Part shown: positions 1 through 8,309 of the stretch, piece by piece
How the letters are laid out: every line of letters begins with the position of its first letter
Position numbering within the stretch: the first letter of the stretch is position 1
Origin: an uncultured Collinsella sp.
Lineage (GTDB): Bacteria; Actinomycetota; Coriobacteriia; Coriobacteriales; Coriobacteriaceae
Direction: 5' to 3'
Assembly: GCA_958447915.1 (NCBI GenBank)
Contig: CAUDCB010000001.1
Span: 1-64,000, forward strand
DNA: 64,000 nt
The notes under the pieces: generated by a model
What the model saw: only the letters and a program-made list of their open reading frames with translations
Database searches by the model: none
Told to the model about the DNA's origin: nothing
Position numbers and translations under genes: made by a program

Positions 1-541
1 CCATCATCCAGATGCGATGAGTATTGACCCCCGTTGTGGGCAGGCTGACAACCTCGTTAAAGCAGTGGCCGCCTTCGATGCAGGTGCACTCAAACGACAG
101 AAGGCTCAGGTCGACGTGAATCGTGACGCCGAGTACGGCAGCAACACGATTCATAGTATCGCGCACGCGCCAGGCACCTGTTCCGCTTGCAAGCATAAGC
201 ATGCCGGTGCGGCAGATGATGGATGATTTATCGGTGAGCGGCGCATCGACGGCAAGCTCATCGCCTGCCGTCACGATCTGGCGCCAGTCAGTTTTCATAT
301 GAAGGGCACCGGCACGAACACCGTGGTGCATGGGGGCTCTCGAAAGCAGCGAGTCAAGGCGCGAAGGCTGTGGGGGTTCCGCTGAATCGACCTCGTCCTC
401 GTCGGGCTCTTCATCAACAAGGTCGAAAGTATCGAGCGCCGCCGGCTCTCGACGGTCGATCAATTCCTCGTCCTCATCATCAAAGTAGTTGAACTGATCG
501 AGCATGTCCTCTTCGATTGCACGCTCGCTCGCGTCATCCAT
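1..541 (-). CDS. ThrE-type threonine/serine exporter, 3'-truncated by window edge
   Basis: The first 180 residues of a minus-strand gene are visible; the rest lies beyond base 1. A well-placed AGGAAGGGAG ribosome site precedes the ATG at 541. Residues 1-75 are acidic and look disordered. From about residue 85 the sequence resembles the cytoplasmic N-terminal part of the ThrE/DUF1212 family: LMLASGTGAWRVRDTMNR, then GVTIHVDLSLLSFEC, then a Gly-Val-Asn-Thr stretch. ThrE proteins export threonine and serine through about ten membrane helices, all of which would lie outside this window. The family assignment is inferred from motif resemblance. No operon partner is visible upstream. Confidence 0.6.
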   Translation of the reverse strand, partial: MDDASERAIEEDMLDQFNYFDDEDEELIDRREPAALDTFDLVDEEPDEDEVDSAEPPQPSRLDSLLSRAPMHHGVRAGALHMKTDWRQIVTAGDELAVDAPLTDKSSIICRTGMLMLASGTGAWRVRDTMNRVAAVLGVTIHVDLSLLSFECTCIEGGHCFNEVVSLPTTGVNTHRIWMM

Positions 542-624
542 ATAGACGCTCCCTTCCTGCCGACTAACCCCCATCCTAGGCAGCAACGGCTAAAGGAAAC
601 ATAAAAGAGACGACTGTCGCACCA

Positions 625-660
625 ACTTGGTGCAAAGCAACCTGTCCCCCTTGCACCAAA
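625..660. repeat. GTGCAAAG/CTTGCACC hairpin repeat with GGGACAGG core
   Basis: The left arm TTGGTGCAAAG pairs with CTTGCACCAA around the loop CAACCTGTCCC. The same design, with near-identical arms and the same AACCTGTCCCC core, recurs at 38010-38056. Extragenic palindromic repeat; function unknown. Confidence 0.6.
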
Positions 661-800
661 ACTAGGAGTGTCCCCAAGGGATCAAACGACCAGTCAAACA
701 AGAACGTCCCCGACGACTAGTCGTTTAAGAACGTCCCCAATGACTACATCGATGTTTTGGCAACGCCAGCGAGCGGGTCGCATTTGAGACAAGGTGACGT

Positions 801-836
801 GAAACGAAAGGGCGCTGACCTTCTGGTCGCGCCCTT
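801..836 (-). terminator. Rho-independent terminator of lysS
   Basis: Read on the minus strand, AAGGGCGC pairs with GCGCCCTT around a loop that itself holds GACC/GGTC, followed by TTTCGTTT. It lies about 80 bases past the lysS stop codon. Confidence 0.65.
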
Positions 837-884
837 GAAGTTGAACGTCAGATTGTCCAAATGCGGCCCGCGCAGCGTCGAGCC

Positions 885-911
885 GTTACGCGGTTCGTAG
901 AACCGCGTAAC
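885..911. repeat. 12-bp perfect inverted repeat after lysS stop
   Basis: GTTACGCGGTTC and GAACCGCGTAAC are perfect complements around a 3-nt loop. The repeat starts three bases after the lysS stop codon and has no T-tract, so it is not a standard terminator. It may stabilise the mRNA 3' end. Confidence 0.6.
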
Positions 912-914
912 TAG

Positions 915-2879
915 TTAGTACATCTTTGCGCCGGCGGGGATGGAGGCGTCGAGCTGGATCAGGTTGAGGCGCTCCTCGCCCTCCTCCTCGTGGACAGCGC
1001 TGATCAGCATGCCGCAGCTGGGAATACCCATCATCTTGCGCGGAGGCAGGTTGGTGATGGCGAGCAAGGTCTTGCCGACCAGGTCCTCGGGCTCGTAATA
1101 AGCGTGAATACCGGAGAGGATGGTGCGGTCGGTACCGGTACCGTCGTCGAGCGTAAAGTTCAGCAGCTTCTTGGACTTCTTGACGGCCTCGCATGCCTTG
1201 ACCTTCACAGCGCGGAAATCGCTCTTGGAGAAGGTATCAAAGTCGACGAACTCCTCAAACAGCGGCTCAACGGCGATCTTGGAGTAATCGAGCGTGGGTT
1301 TAAGCGACTCAACGAACGGGCTCGCGGCGTTGCCGGCCTCGGCAGCCTTGGCGGCAGCGGCACCGGACTGGAAACCCTTCTCGGGCTTCATGTGCGGGAA
1401 CAGCAGCACGTCGCGGATGGAAGCCTGGTTGGTGAGCAGCATGACCACGCGGTCGATACCGATGCCGATGCCGCCCGCGGGAGGCATACCGTACTCGAGG
1501 GCGCGCACGTAATCCTCGTCGTACTCCATGGCCTCGTCGTCGCCGCCAGCCTTCTCGGCCATCTGGGCAGCGAAACGCTCGGCCTGGTCGACTGGGTCGT
1601 TGAGCTCGGAGAACGCGTTGGCGTACTCGTGACCGGCAATAACCAGCTCAAAGCGGTGCGTCAGGCGCGGGTCGTCCTCAAAGCGCTTGGCAAGCGGGCT
1701 GACCTCGATGGGGTAATCGCACACGAACGTGGGGTTGACGATGGTGTCCTCGCCCAGCTCATCGTAAATCTCGGCGATAATCTTGCCGGCGGTCCACTCG
1801 GGCTTAATCTCCAGGCCCTTCTCGCGCGCGGCGGCAGCAAGCTCCTCGACCGGCGTGTCGATGGTGACCTGCTTGCCGAGCACGTCGGAAACGATGTCGG
1901 TCATGGGACGGCTGGCCCACTCACCAGAAAGGTCGATGGTCTGGCCCTGGTACTCGATGACCTCGGGGTTGCCGATGGCCTTGTTAGCTGCCTTGATGAC
2001 ACCCTGGGCGAGTGCCTTCATGCCCTCGAGGTCGGAGAAGGCACGGTAGGCCTCCATCGTGGTGAACTCGGGGTTGTGGGTAAGGTCCATGCCCTCGTTA
2101 CGGAAGATGCGGCCGATCTCGAACACGCGCTCAAAACCACCGACAATGCAGCGCTTGAGGTGCAGCTCGGTGGCAATACGCAGGTAGCACTCCTGATCGA
2201 GCGCGTTGAAGTGGGTAATGAACGGCTTGGCAGTAGCGCCGCCCTGGATGGTCTGCAGGATGGGGGTCTCGACCTCCATGTAGCCGTCGGACTCCATAAA
2301 GCGACGGAAGGTGGAGAGAATCTGCGAACGCTTACGGAAGGTCTCGCGAACGTCGTCGTTGGCGATCAGGTCGACATAGCGCTGGCGATAGCGGGTCTCC
2401 TTGTCGGAAAGACCGTGGAACTTCTCGGGCAGCGGACGAACGGCCTTGGCAAGCAGGGTCGCGCTCTTAGGGGCAACGGAAAGCTGGCCACGCTGGGTGC
2501 GCACGACCACGCCGGTCACGCCCAGAATATCGCCCAGGTCGAGGGCCTTGAGCGTATTCCAGGCGGCCTCGTCCATGTCGTTGATGCGGCAGAACAGCTG
2601 AATCTCGGCAGTCGCATCGCGCACGACGATGAACATGATCTTGCCCTGACCGCGCTTGGCGACCACTCGGCCGGCGATCTTCACGACGTCCTCGGTGTCC
2701 TCGCCATCGGCAAGCTCGGCGTACTTAGCCTCGATATCGGCGACGTAGTCCTCAAGCTCAGAGTGCTCGGGATAGGGGTTCTGGCCCGCCTCGAACAGGG
2801 CGGCGCGCTTGGCCAGGCGGGTGGCGCGCTCGTCGTTGAGCGTCGATGCCTGATCGGCGGCGTTCTGGTTCTCTGCCAT
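915..2879 (-). CDS. lysS: Lysyl-tRNA synthetase (class II) with C-terminal tRNA-binding domain
   Basis: The enzyme charges tRNA-Lys with lysine in the cytoplasm. At 654 residues it is about 150 longer than a standard bacterial class II LysRS. The anticodon-binding OB fold is at about 55-150. Class II motif 2 (FRNEGMDLTHNPEF) and motif 3 (GIGIGIDRVVML) are intact. Residues 544-654 form an EMAPII/Trbp111-like tRNA-binding domain of the kind usually fused to MetRS (SDFRAVKVKACEAV, then LPPRKMMGIPSCGML). The ATG at 2879 has a GAGGAGCT ribosome site. greA lies upstream on the same strand, with a weak hairpin between them. The enzyme call is secure and the C-terminal domain is recognised by motif. 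Confidence 0.96.
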   Translation of the reverse strand: MAENQNAADQASTLNDERATRLAKRAALFEAGQNPYPEHSELEDYVADIEAKYAELADGEDTEDVVKIAGRVVAKRGQGKIMFIVVRDATAEIQLFCRINDMDEAAWNTLKALDLGDILGVTGVVVRTQRGQLSVAPKSATLLAKAVRPLPEKFHGLSDKETRYRQRYVDLIANDDVRETFRKRSQILSTFRRFMESDGYMEVETPILQTIQGGATAKPFITHFNALDQECYLRIATELHLKRCIVGGFERVFEIGRIFRNEGMDLTHNPEFTTMEAYRAFSDLEGMKALAQGVIKAANKAIGNPEVIEYQGQTIDLSGEWASRPMTDIVSDVLGKQVTIDTPVEELAAAAREKGLEIKPEWTAGKIIAEIYDELGEDTIVNPTFVCDYPIEVSPLAKRFEDDPRLTHRFELVIAGHEYANAFSELNDPVDQAERFAAQMAEKAGGDDEAMEYDEDYVRALEYGMPPAGGIGIGIDRVVMLLTNQASIRDVLLFPHMKPEKGFQSGAAAAKAAEAGNAASPFVESLKPTLDYSKIAVEPLFEEFVDFDTFSKSDFRAVKVKACEAVKKSKKLLNFTLDDGTGTDRTILSGIHAYYEPEDLVGKTLLAITNLPPRKMMGIPSCGMLISAVHEEEGEERLNLIQLDASIPAGAKMY

Positions 2880-2901
2880 AAGTTAGCTCCTCAAACTAAA
2901 A

Positions 2902-2934
2902 CGCTCCCCAGGATTCGGTCCCAGGGAGCGAAAA
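2902..2934 (-). terminator. Hairpin between greA and lysS (possible weak terminator)
   Basis: On the minus strand CGCTCCC pairs with GGGAGCG around a 15-nt loop and is followed by TTTTAG. It may partially end greA transcription. The run of T is short, so readthrough into lysS is plausible. Confidence 0.45.
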
Positions 2935-2958
2935 CATACCTTTACGCGGGACCGTGGT

Positions 2959-3429
2959 CTAGCGTGCGATCTTGGCGATGGTGTAGACGCGAGTCTTGCC
3001 GGAAGGCGTAACGACCTCGACGGAATCGCCCTCGCCGTGACCGATGATGGCGTGACCGACCGGAGACTCGTTGGAGATCTTGTGCTCGAGCGAGTTGGTC
3101 TCGGTGGTACCGACAAGCGTGACCTCGATGAGCTCACCGTTGGGGTCGACCAGGGTGACGGTCGAGCCAATGGAGACGGTCAGGTCGCCCGTGCTGGCAG
3201 CGATCTGAGCGTTGGCGAGGATGGCCTGGATCTCGGCAATACGAGCGGCGTTCTGGGCCTGCTTGTCCTTAGCGGCGTCGTACTCGGAGTTCTCCGAAAG
3301 GTCGCCGAACGCGCGGGCTTCCTTGATGTCCTCGACGATCTCCTTGGCGTAATCGCCCTCACGCCAAGCGAGCTCCTCGACGAGCTTCTGGCGGCCCTCA
3401 GCGGTCAGTACGATCTGGCTTGCGTCCAT
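2959..3429 (-). CDS. greA: Transcription elongation factor GreA
   Basis: GreA enters the RNA polymerase secondary channel and stimulates cleavage of backtracked transcripts. The reading frame is open further upstream, but the ATG at 3429 is chosen because GGGGAG lies eight bases before it and the protein then begins MDASQIVLTAEG, the usual GreA N-terminus. It has 156 residues, a normal GreA length. The coiled-coil tip carries GDLSENSEYDAAKDKQ, with the acidic pair needed for cleavage. The C-terminal FKBP-like half has SPVGHAIIGHGEGD. It sits upstream of lysS on the same strand, and tatA follows on its 5' side. Confidence 0.95.
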   Translation of the reverse strand: MDASQIVLTAEGRQKLVEELAWREGDYAKEIVEDIKEARAFGDLSENSEYDAAKDKQAQNAARIAEIQAILANAQIAASTGDLTVSIGSTVTLVDPNGELIEVTLVGTTETNSLEHKISNESPVGHAIIGHGEGDSVEVVTPSGKTRVYTIAKIAR

Positions 3430-3535
3430 ACGGATATCTCCCCAACTCTGATCAAACAATCAACTGTCAACAAAACGAAAAAGACCGGCTAGCCTGCGGG
3501 CAAGCCGGTCAGGTGCTCACCCCAAAGGGATGGGA

Positions 3536-3811
3536 CTACTCTGCGTCCGCGTCGCTGTCCTCTGTCTGCTTCTTCTTGGCAGCAGCGAGCTTGGCCTCGA
3601 GCTCAGCGATCTCCTTGTCCTCCTCGGACTGCTCGACCACGACCTCCTCGGCCTGCTTGGTCTCGGCCTTATCGTCGCCCTCCATACCCTCGCGGATATT
3701 CTTGACGGTAGAGCCGAGGGACTTGCCGAGCTTCGGCAGGTTCTTGGGCCCGAAGATAATCAGGACAACGACGAGAATAATGATGAGCTCAGGAGCCCTC
3801 AGTCCAAACAT
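3536..3811 (-). CDS. tatA: Sec-independent translocase subunit TatA
   Basis: A 91-residue membrane protein of the twin-arginine export system, which moves folded proteins across the cytoplasmic membrane. The start at 3811 (MFGLRAPEL) has a GGAGGT ribosome site; the longer open frame upstream overlaps the tRNA-Pro gene and is not used. It has a single N-terminal helix (IIILVVVLIIFGPKNLPKLG), the FGP hinge, an amphipathic helix (GKSLGSTVKNIREGM) and an acidic Glu/Lys-rich tail. TatA and TatB are not always separable by sequence; the short tail favours TatA. tatC is not in this window. Confidence 0.88.
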   Translation of the reverse strand: MFGLRAPELIIILVVVLIIFGPKNLPKLGKSLGSTVKNIREGMEGDDKAETKQAEEVVVEQSEEDKEIAELEAKLAAAKKKQTEDSDADAE

Positions 3812-3884
3812 GTAGACCTCCACAATACAGCGAGACAAGCTCGAATGAGTATACCGCGGGTATCGCGGTATCACAACAATAGCT

Positions 3885-3913
3885 AAAAAAAGGGACCGCA
3901 AGAAGCGGTCCCT
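3885..3913 (-). terminator. Rho-independent terminator of tRNA-Pro
   Basis: On the minus strand GGGACCGC pairs with GCGGTCCC around TTCTT and is followed by seven T residues. It separates tRNA-Pro from tatA. Confidence 0.9.
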
Positions 3914-3923
3914 CCTCATGCTC

Positions 3924-4000
3924 TGGTCGGGTTGACTGGATTTGAACCAGCGACCCCTGCGTCCCGAACGCAGTGCTCTACCAAACTGAGCCACAACCCG
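3924..4000 (-). tRNA. tRNA-Pro(CGG)
   Basis: A 77-nt cloverleaf including an encoded CCA. The acceptor stem is CGGGTTG/CAACCCG. The anticodon stem CTGCG/CGCAG encloses TTCGGGA, giving anticodon CGG (proline, codon CCG). The T loop is TTCAAAT. A TATAGT -10 box lies at 4009-4014 just upstream, so it probably has its own promoter despite following ispE. Confidence 0.95.
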
Positions 4001-4049
4001 TTAGCTCGACTATAGTAACAAAGATTTTCGCCGCATGCTAGAGAAATTT

Positions 4050-4946
4050 TTACTTCTTTGGCACTTCGATGCGAACCGTGTTGGAAATGAGCTCCGTCGC
4101 GCAGGACCACCAGCCGTTTTGCTGGGCAGCGTCGGCAAGCCTTTCGGCCGTGGCGGCGGTGTCGCAAATGGCAAACGAGCAGGCGCCCGATCCGCACACA
4201 TCCACAGCAAAGGTGCCGTCCTGTTTACGCAGCCAATCGAGAACCGTTTGAATCTGCGGCTCCATCTGTGCGGAAATGACACCCAGGTTGTTATGGATGA
4301 GCGCATATGCCGTCTCGGCATCACCAGCACGCAAGGCAGAAGCTATCGCGCCGGGCTTGTCTGCGGGCACCGGGGCCTCGTCAAAACGTCGATAGGCTTC
4401 AATTGTCGAAACACTTGCCTCACGCGGCTTGACCAACACGACGGGCGTTGCGGGCAGCGCGGGGTACTCAGTTGCCAGCACGTCTCCCCCACCTACGTAA
4501 AACGCAGGGCTCGCGTGCAAAAAGAAGGGGACATCAGCACCAATGCCACGCGCAATGTAATCGAGCGCGGGATCGGTGCGATCAATGCCCCAGAGCTCCG
4601 CTAAGGCGACAATGACTGCCGCGGCGTCCGTCGAGGGACCGCCCAAGCCGGCGCACAATGGAATGCGCTTCTCAATCGTCACGCAGATGTTTGCCTCGCG
4701 ACCATAATGATCGGCCATAGCAACCGCAGCCCGATACGCCGTATTCTTTTGCATGGGAAAATCTGATGCCGGAACCGTCTGGACGGTCAGCGCCTGCGCC
4801 GGCATGACCGTCACGGTATCGGAAAGACCGACGGCTGCCATCAGGGAATCGACCCTGTGATAGCCGCGGTCATCGCGCTCGGTATGAACCCCCAGGTAGA
4901 GGTTAATCTTTGCCGGCGCGGAAAGAGTCAGGGACCGATCGGTCAC
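4050..4946 (-). CDS. ispE: 4-diphosphocytidyl-2-C-methyl-D-erythritol kinase
   Basis: IspE phosphorylates CDP-methylerythritol at the 2-hydroxyl in the MEP pathway to isopentenyl diphosphate. The 298-residue protein has the N-terminal APAKINLYL motif and a GHMP-kinase ATP loop (IPLCAGLGGPSTDAA, where many IspE proteins have GGGSSDAA). A C-terminal CGSGACSFA matches the third GHMP motif. The start is GTG at 4946, two bases after the veg stop codon, with GAGGAG upstream inside the end of veg, so the two genes are translationally linked. dxs of the same pathway lies at 58941. Confidence 0.94.
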   Translation of the reverse strand: MTDRSLTLSAPAKINLYLGVHTERDDRGYHRVDSLMAAVGLSDTVTVMPAQALTVQTVPASDFPMQKNTAYRAAVAMADHYGREANICVTIEKRIPLCAGLGGPSTDAAAVIVALAELWGIDRTDPALDYIARGIGADVPFFLHASPAFYVGGGDVLATEYPALPATPVVLVKPREASVSTIEAYRRFDEAPVPADKPGAIASALRAGDAETAYALIHNNLGVISAQMEPQIQTVLDWLRKQDGTFAVDVCGSGACSFAICDTAATAERLADAAQQNGWWSCATELISNTVRIEVPKK

Positions 4947-4948
4947 CG

Positions 4949-5245
4949 TTAGTGCTCCTCGAGCTGATTGCCGAGCGGGGTAAAGATATGCTCGCCGCTC
5001 TCGGGGTCGAACAGCTCAACCTGACCGGTGAGGACATCGATATACTGGTAGGACTGACGCGACTTGCGGCCGCGACGCTCGTCAACCTCGACAATGAAGA
5101 CGGCGGGGTGGACGCTCTTGATGGTGCCCATGCGCTCGACGACGCGGGTGCGGCCCATGTTGGCCTTAACCTTGACGCGATCGCCCACCATATCGGTCAG
5201 CTTCTCGTGGATGTCGTCGACGTGATTGACTTCCATCTCTTCCAT
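4949..5245 (-). CDS. veg: Veg family protein
   Basis: A 98-residue protein of the Veg/DUF1021 family. In Bacillus subtilis Veg lies next to ispE as here and is reported to influence biofilm matrix genes; its biochemical role is not settled. Recognisable parts are VGDRVKVKANMGRTRVVER, then HPAVFIVEVDE, and RQSYQYIDVLTGQVEL near the end. The start at 5245 is preferred over an upstream ATG at 5269 because GGAGG lies eight bases before it. A candidate promoter lies at 5313-5342. It runs into ispE with two bases between. Confidence 0.85.
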   Translation of the reverse strand: MEEMEVNHVDDIHEKLTDMVGDRVKVKANMGRTRVVERMGTIKSVHPAVFIVEVDERRGRKSRQSYQYIDVLTGQVELFDPESGEHIFTPLGNQLEEH

Positions 5246-5312
5246 GAACAGGGCCTCCAGAGGGTGCAATTCAAAAAGGGGATAATACCCCTAAGATAGA
5301 CAAAACTCTAAT

Positions 5313-5342
5313 ACTATAGCACCCTGTTGTGGCCATACGCAA
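5313..5342 (-). promoter_or_regulatory. Candidate promoter of veg-ispE
   Basis: On the minus strand, TTGCGT (5342-5337) and TATAGT (5318-5313) are 18 bases apart, about 70 bases before the veg start. The -35 box overlaps a 20-bp perfect palindrome (5341-5360), which could be an operator. Confidence 0.45.
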
Positions 5343-5358
5343 GTAGCTAATTAGCTAC

Positions 5359-5805
5359 TTACAGAGTATCGGTGTCCAAGACGATGGTGAATGGGCCGTC
5401 GTTGACGAGATCGACTTTCATATCGGCGCCAAAGATGCCGTGCGCCACGTGTTCGACATCTTGGCGAACGAGCGTCAGGAAGTACTCGTAGAGCTCGTTG
5501 GCGACATCGGGGGCGCCGGCATCCGTAAACGATGGGCGGCGTCCGTGACGGCAGTCGGCGAACAGCGTAAACTGCGACACCACGAGTACCTCGCCGTCGA
5601 CATCGGCAAGCGCCAGGTTGGTCTTGCCGTTCTCGTCCTCGTTGATACGCAGCCCGCGGAGCTTGCCCCACAGCTTGTCGGCCTCGGCACGCGTATCGCC
5701 ATGGCCCACACCCAGCAGCACCAGGTAGCCGCGTCCAATGCGACCCACGCACTCGCCGTCGACCGTCACGCCGGCGTTGAGCACGCGCTGCACCACCGCG
5801 CGCAC
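5359..5805 (-). CDS. dtd: D-aminoacyl-tRNA deacylase
   Basis: Dtd hydrolyses D-amino acids mischarged onto tRNA, protecting translation. The 148-residue length is normal. Both signature motifs are present: SQFTL near residue 77 and NDGPFT near the C-terminus, which replaces the usual Asn-x-Gly-Pro-x-Thr with a fitting residue. The start is GTG at 5805, three bases after the rdgB stop, with GAGGAG just upstream inside rdgB. Its TAA stop is fused to a 20-bp palindrome. Confidence 0.94.
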   Translation of the reverse strand: MRAVVQRVLNAGVTVDGECVGRIGRGYLVLLGVGHGDTRAEADKLWGKLRGLRINEDENGKTNLALADVDGEVLVVSQFTLFADCRHGRRPSFTDAGAPDVANELYEYFLTLVRQDVEHVAHGIFGADMKVDLVNDGPFTIVLDTDTL

Positions 5806-5808
5806 GGC

Positions 5809-6450
5809 CTACTCCTCGCCCGTCAGTTTGGCGGATAGGTGCTCGAGCGCATGGAATCGATGGCTGATGGCGTTCTTCTCGTCCGCCGTCAGCTCGGCCA
5901 TGGTCTTGCCCGGCGTGTCGCCCGGCAGGAACAGCGGGTCGTAGCCAAAGCCGTGATCGCCGCGGCCCTCGTGTGCGATAGTGCCCTCGCAGGCGCCCTC
6001 ACCATAGGTGACCAAACCGTCCGTGTCGATGAGTGCAACGACGCTCATAAAGCGCGCGGTGCGATCCTCGTCGGCCACGCCTTCCAGGTTAACGAGCAGC
6101 TTGGCGTTGTTGGCGGCATCGTCGCCATGCACGCCCGCATAGCGCGCGCTATACACGCCCGGCTCGCCGTCCAGGGCATCAACGACCAAGCCCGAATCGT
6201 CGGCAATGGCCATGAGCCCCGTCTCCTCGACCGCAGCCTGCGCCTTGATGATGGCGTTCTCCAAAAACGTCGTGCCGTTTTCCTCGGGGTCCTCAAAATC
6301 GCCCAGCTGACCGAGCGCCACAAAGCGCACCTCGGGCATGACCTTGCCCAAAATGGCCTCAATCTCGGTGAGCTTATGGGCGTTGCCGGTTGCCACGACG
6401 ATGGTCGCCGCCGGGTCGAGGGTGTCGATGTCGATCTTCTCAAGTGCCAT
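5809..6450 (-). CDS. rdgB: XTP/dITP diphosphatase (RdgB/HAM1 family)
   Basis: This enzyme removes non-canonical purine triphosphates (XTP, dITP, ITP) by cleaving pyrophosphate. At 213 residues it is near the family's usual 195-205. The substrate-binding start IVVATGNAHKLTEI, central DDSGLVVDALDGEPGVYSAR and GFGYDPLFLP are conserved. The gene leads a close pair with dtd, with rph and murI further upstream on the same strand. A repeat element lies between it and rph. Confidence 0.95.
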   Translation of the reverse strand: MALEKIDIDTLDPAATIVVATGNAHKLTEIEAILGKVMPEVRFVALGQLGDFEDPEENGTTFLENAIIKAQAAVEETGLMAIADDSGLVVDALDGEPGVYSARYAGVHGDDAANNAKLLVNLEGVADEDRTARFMSVVALIDTDGLVTYGEGACEGTIAHEGRGDHGFGYDPLFLPGDTPGKTMAELTADEKNAISHRFHALEHLSAKLTGEE

Positions 6451-6545
6451 GAGTGGTCTCCTTGTCTCTATAGCAATGCCGCGCCGAGGGCGACGAGGGC
6501 CTCCGCCTCTCCCCTCTCAATCAACGGCAGTCTTATACTTCGACG

Positions 6546-6595
6546 TTTTCCCAGATAAAACCTGCCAAAATAAACCTGTCACTTTTTGGTAGGTT
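6546..6595 (-). repeat. 50-bp palindromic repeat, family A, at rph stop codon
   Basis: Read on the minus strand it begins AACCTACCAAAAAGTGACAG and ends TTTTATCTGGGAAAA. Its outer arms (AACCTACCAAAA/TTTTGGCAGGTT) pair. It matches the copy at 40261-40310 in 47 of 50 positions. The first AA of the element is the last two bases of the rph TAA stop. Confidence 0.75.
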
Positions 6596-7319
6596 AGGCG
6601 AGGGCTTGGCGCTGAAGCTCGATGAGCTCGGCGATACCCCTGTCGCCCAGGTCGAGCAGGGCGTTGAGGCGTTTGCGGTCGAAAGGCGCCTGCTCGCCGG
6701 TGCCCTGGAGCTCGATCATCTCACCGGTGTCGGTGGCGACAAGATTCATGTCGACCTCGGCGTGACTGTCCTCAGAATAATCCAGGTCGAGCAGCGTATT
6801 GCCGTCGACAACGCCCATGGAGATGGCAGCCACCTGGCCGGTAAGCGGGATGCGCTCGATCTTGCCCGCCTCGACCCACATGGCGAGGGCGTCGTGCAGC
6901 GCCACCCAGGCACCGGTGATGCTCGCTGTACGCGTGCCGCCATCGGCCTGAATCACATCGCAGTCGACGGTGACGGTGTACTCGCCGAGCGCCTTCATGT
7001 TGACGACGGTGCGCAGGCTGCGGCCAATGAGGCGCTCGATCTCCATGGAGCGACCCTTGCGGTTGGCGTGCTCGCGCTTGCAGCGCTTGCCGGTCGACGC
7101 CGGCAGCATGGCGTATTCCGCGGTCACCCAGCCGGCCTTAGCTCCCTTTCGCCAGCCCGGCACGCCCTCCTCGATAGTGGCGGCGCACAGCACGCGCGTG
7201 TCGCCGAACTCGGCCAAACACGAGCCGTGGGCGTGCTTCATGACGCCACGGGTGAGCTTAACGGGGCGCAACTCGTTGGCGGCGCGGCCGTTGGCACGGT
7301 TGACCTGCATGTACTCCAT
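6594..7319 (-). CDS. rph: Ribonuclease PH
   Basis: RNase PH is a phosphate-dependent 3'-5' exoribonuclease that trims tRNA 3' ends. The 241 residues match the family. [18 protein letters not shown] at the start, GDTRVLCAA, and the catalytic core [19 protein letters not shown] are all present. The ATG at 7319 is preceded by AAAGGAT. The gene sits between murI (54 bases upstream) and rdgB, a common arrangement. Its stop codon is fused to a family A repeat. Confidence 0.96.
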   Translation of the reverse strand: MEYMQVNRANGRAANELRPVKLTRGVMKHAHGSCLAEFGDTRVLCAATIEEGVPGWRKGAKAGWVTAEYAMLPASTGKRCKREHANRKGRSMEIERLIGRSLRTVVNMKALGEYTVTVDCDVIQADGGTRTASITGAWVALHDALAMWVEAGKIERIPLTGQVAAISMGVVDGNTLLDLDYSEDSHAEVDMNLVATDTGEMIELQGTGEQAPFDRKRLNALLDLGDRGIAELIELQRQALA

Positions 7320-7373
7320 AGAAATATCCTTTCGGCAAAAGATGTGGCGAAGGCTTTGGCGGCTGCCTTACAT

Positions 7374-8258
7374 CTATTTCAGTTCATCGATATCAATATG
7401 TTCGATGCTCTTGAGCGGCTGACCAAAGATAAAGCTGCCCGCCACCGCAAACTCGGCAATGTTATCGGCCGTCGTGGCAAAACGATGCTGCGGCTCGGCG
7501 GCGTCGCCCGCCAGCTGCTCGCGGCGCGTGAGGATATCGGTCAACTCGCGTGTGGTCTCCTCGGCGGAACTCACGACGCGCACCCCAGGCCCCAGCGCAT
7601 GCCGGATAGGTCCCACCAACAGCGGAAAATGCGTACAGCCGAGCACCACGGTATCGATACCGTGGTCGCGCAGCGGCTCAACCGTGGCACCCACCAGCGC
7701 ACGCACGGCAGGCGTATCGAAGATGTCCTCGTTCTCAAGCCACTGTTCCTGCAGATGTGCACCCGAGGCGAGCTCGTGTTCGACAACCTCGACAAAGCTC
7801 GAGGCAGGACAGCCGTATACATCGACGCCGGCATCTAGATCCTGAATGGCGCGCGTATAGGCACCCGAGCGGATGGTGAGGTTGGTGGCGAGCACGCCCA
7901 CACGACGCGTACGCGTGCTGTTGATTGCCGCACGGGCACCCGGCGCGATCACACCGATCACGGGAACGTCGAGCACCTGCTGGGCCAGACGCAAGGCCGC
8001 AGCGGTCGCCGTGTTGCAGGCGATGACCATAATCTTGACGTCGTGCTTCGAAAGCCAACGACCCGCCTGCAACGCAAACGAGCGCACTTCATCCTCGGTG
8101 CGGGTGCCGTAGGGGCAGCGCTTGGTGTCGCCAAAGTAGTAGACGGACTCGTGCGGCAGCGCCGTCGCAATCGCGCGCGCAACCGTCAGACCGCCCAAAC
8201 CAGAATCGAACACGCCAATCGGGCGCGTGTCGCCTGCCGGATTCTCGATATCGGACAT
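7374..8258 (-). CDS. murI: Glutamate racemase
   Basis: MurI makes D-glutamate for the second position of the peptidoglycan stem peptide. The 294 residues include the cofactor-independent two-cysteine active site: Cys81 in ACNTAT and Cys208 in VVLGCTHFPLL. GVFDSGLGGLTV opens the first domain and YFGDTKRCPYG follows. It precedes rph on the same strand, and the HAD phosphatase lies 50 bases upstream. murE, also a peptidoglycan enzyme, is a little further upstream. Confidence 0.96.
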   Translation of the reverse strand: MSDIENPAGDTRPIGVFDSGLGGLTVARAIATALPHESVYYFGDTKRCPYGTRTEDEVRSFALQAGRWLSKHDVKIMVIACNTATAAALRLAQQVLDVPVIGVIAPGARAAINSTRTRRVGVLATNLTIRSGAYTRAIQDLDAGVDVYGCPASSFVEVVEHELASGAHLQEQWLENEDIFDTPAVRALVGATVEPLRDHGIDTVVLGCTHFPLLVGPIRHALGPGVRVVSSAEETTRELTDILTRREQLAGDAAEPQHRFATTADNIAEFAVAGSFIFGQPLKSIEHIDIDELK

Positions 8259-8309
8259 TACCTCACCAGTCTCTCTCGAAAAGACATGTCCAAGTGCGGC
8301 GGCGGCGCG

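Larger units (their letters stand above)
542..914. other. 373-bp intergenic region with stacked palindromic repeats
   Basis: No gene is seen. The region holds, in order: a hairpin at 625-660 (TTGGTGCAAAG paired with CTTGCACCAA around AACCTGTCCC), a second inverted repeat at 684-726 (AAACGAC...GTCGTTT) with two copies of AAGAACGTCCCC at 700-711 and 727-738, the lysS terminator at 801-836, and a 12-bp perfect inverted repeat at 885-911 that begins three bases after the lysS stop codon. Confidence 0.7.

Noticed and set aside
990..3011. 673-codon open frame opposite lysS
   Set aside because: Shadow; lysS motifs are intact on the minus strand.
2880..3535. T-box or lysine riboswitch before lysS
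   Set aside because: No specifier loop, T-box bulge or L-box motif; only short hairpins.
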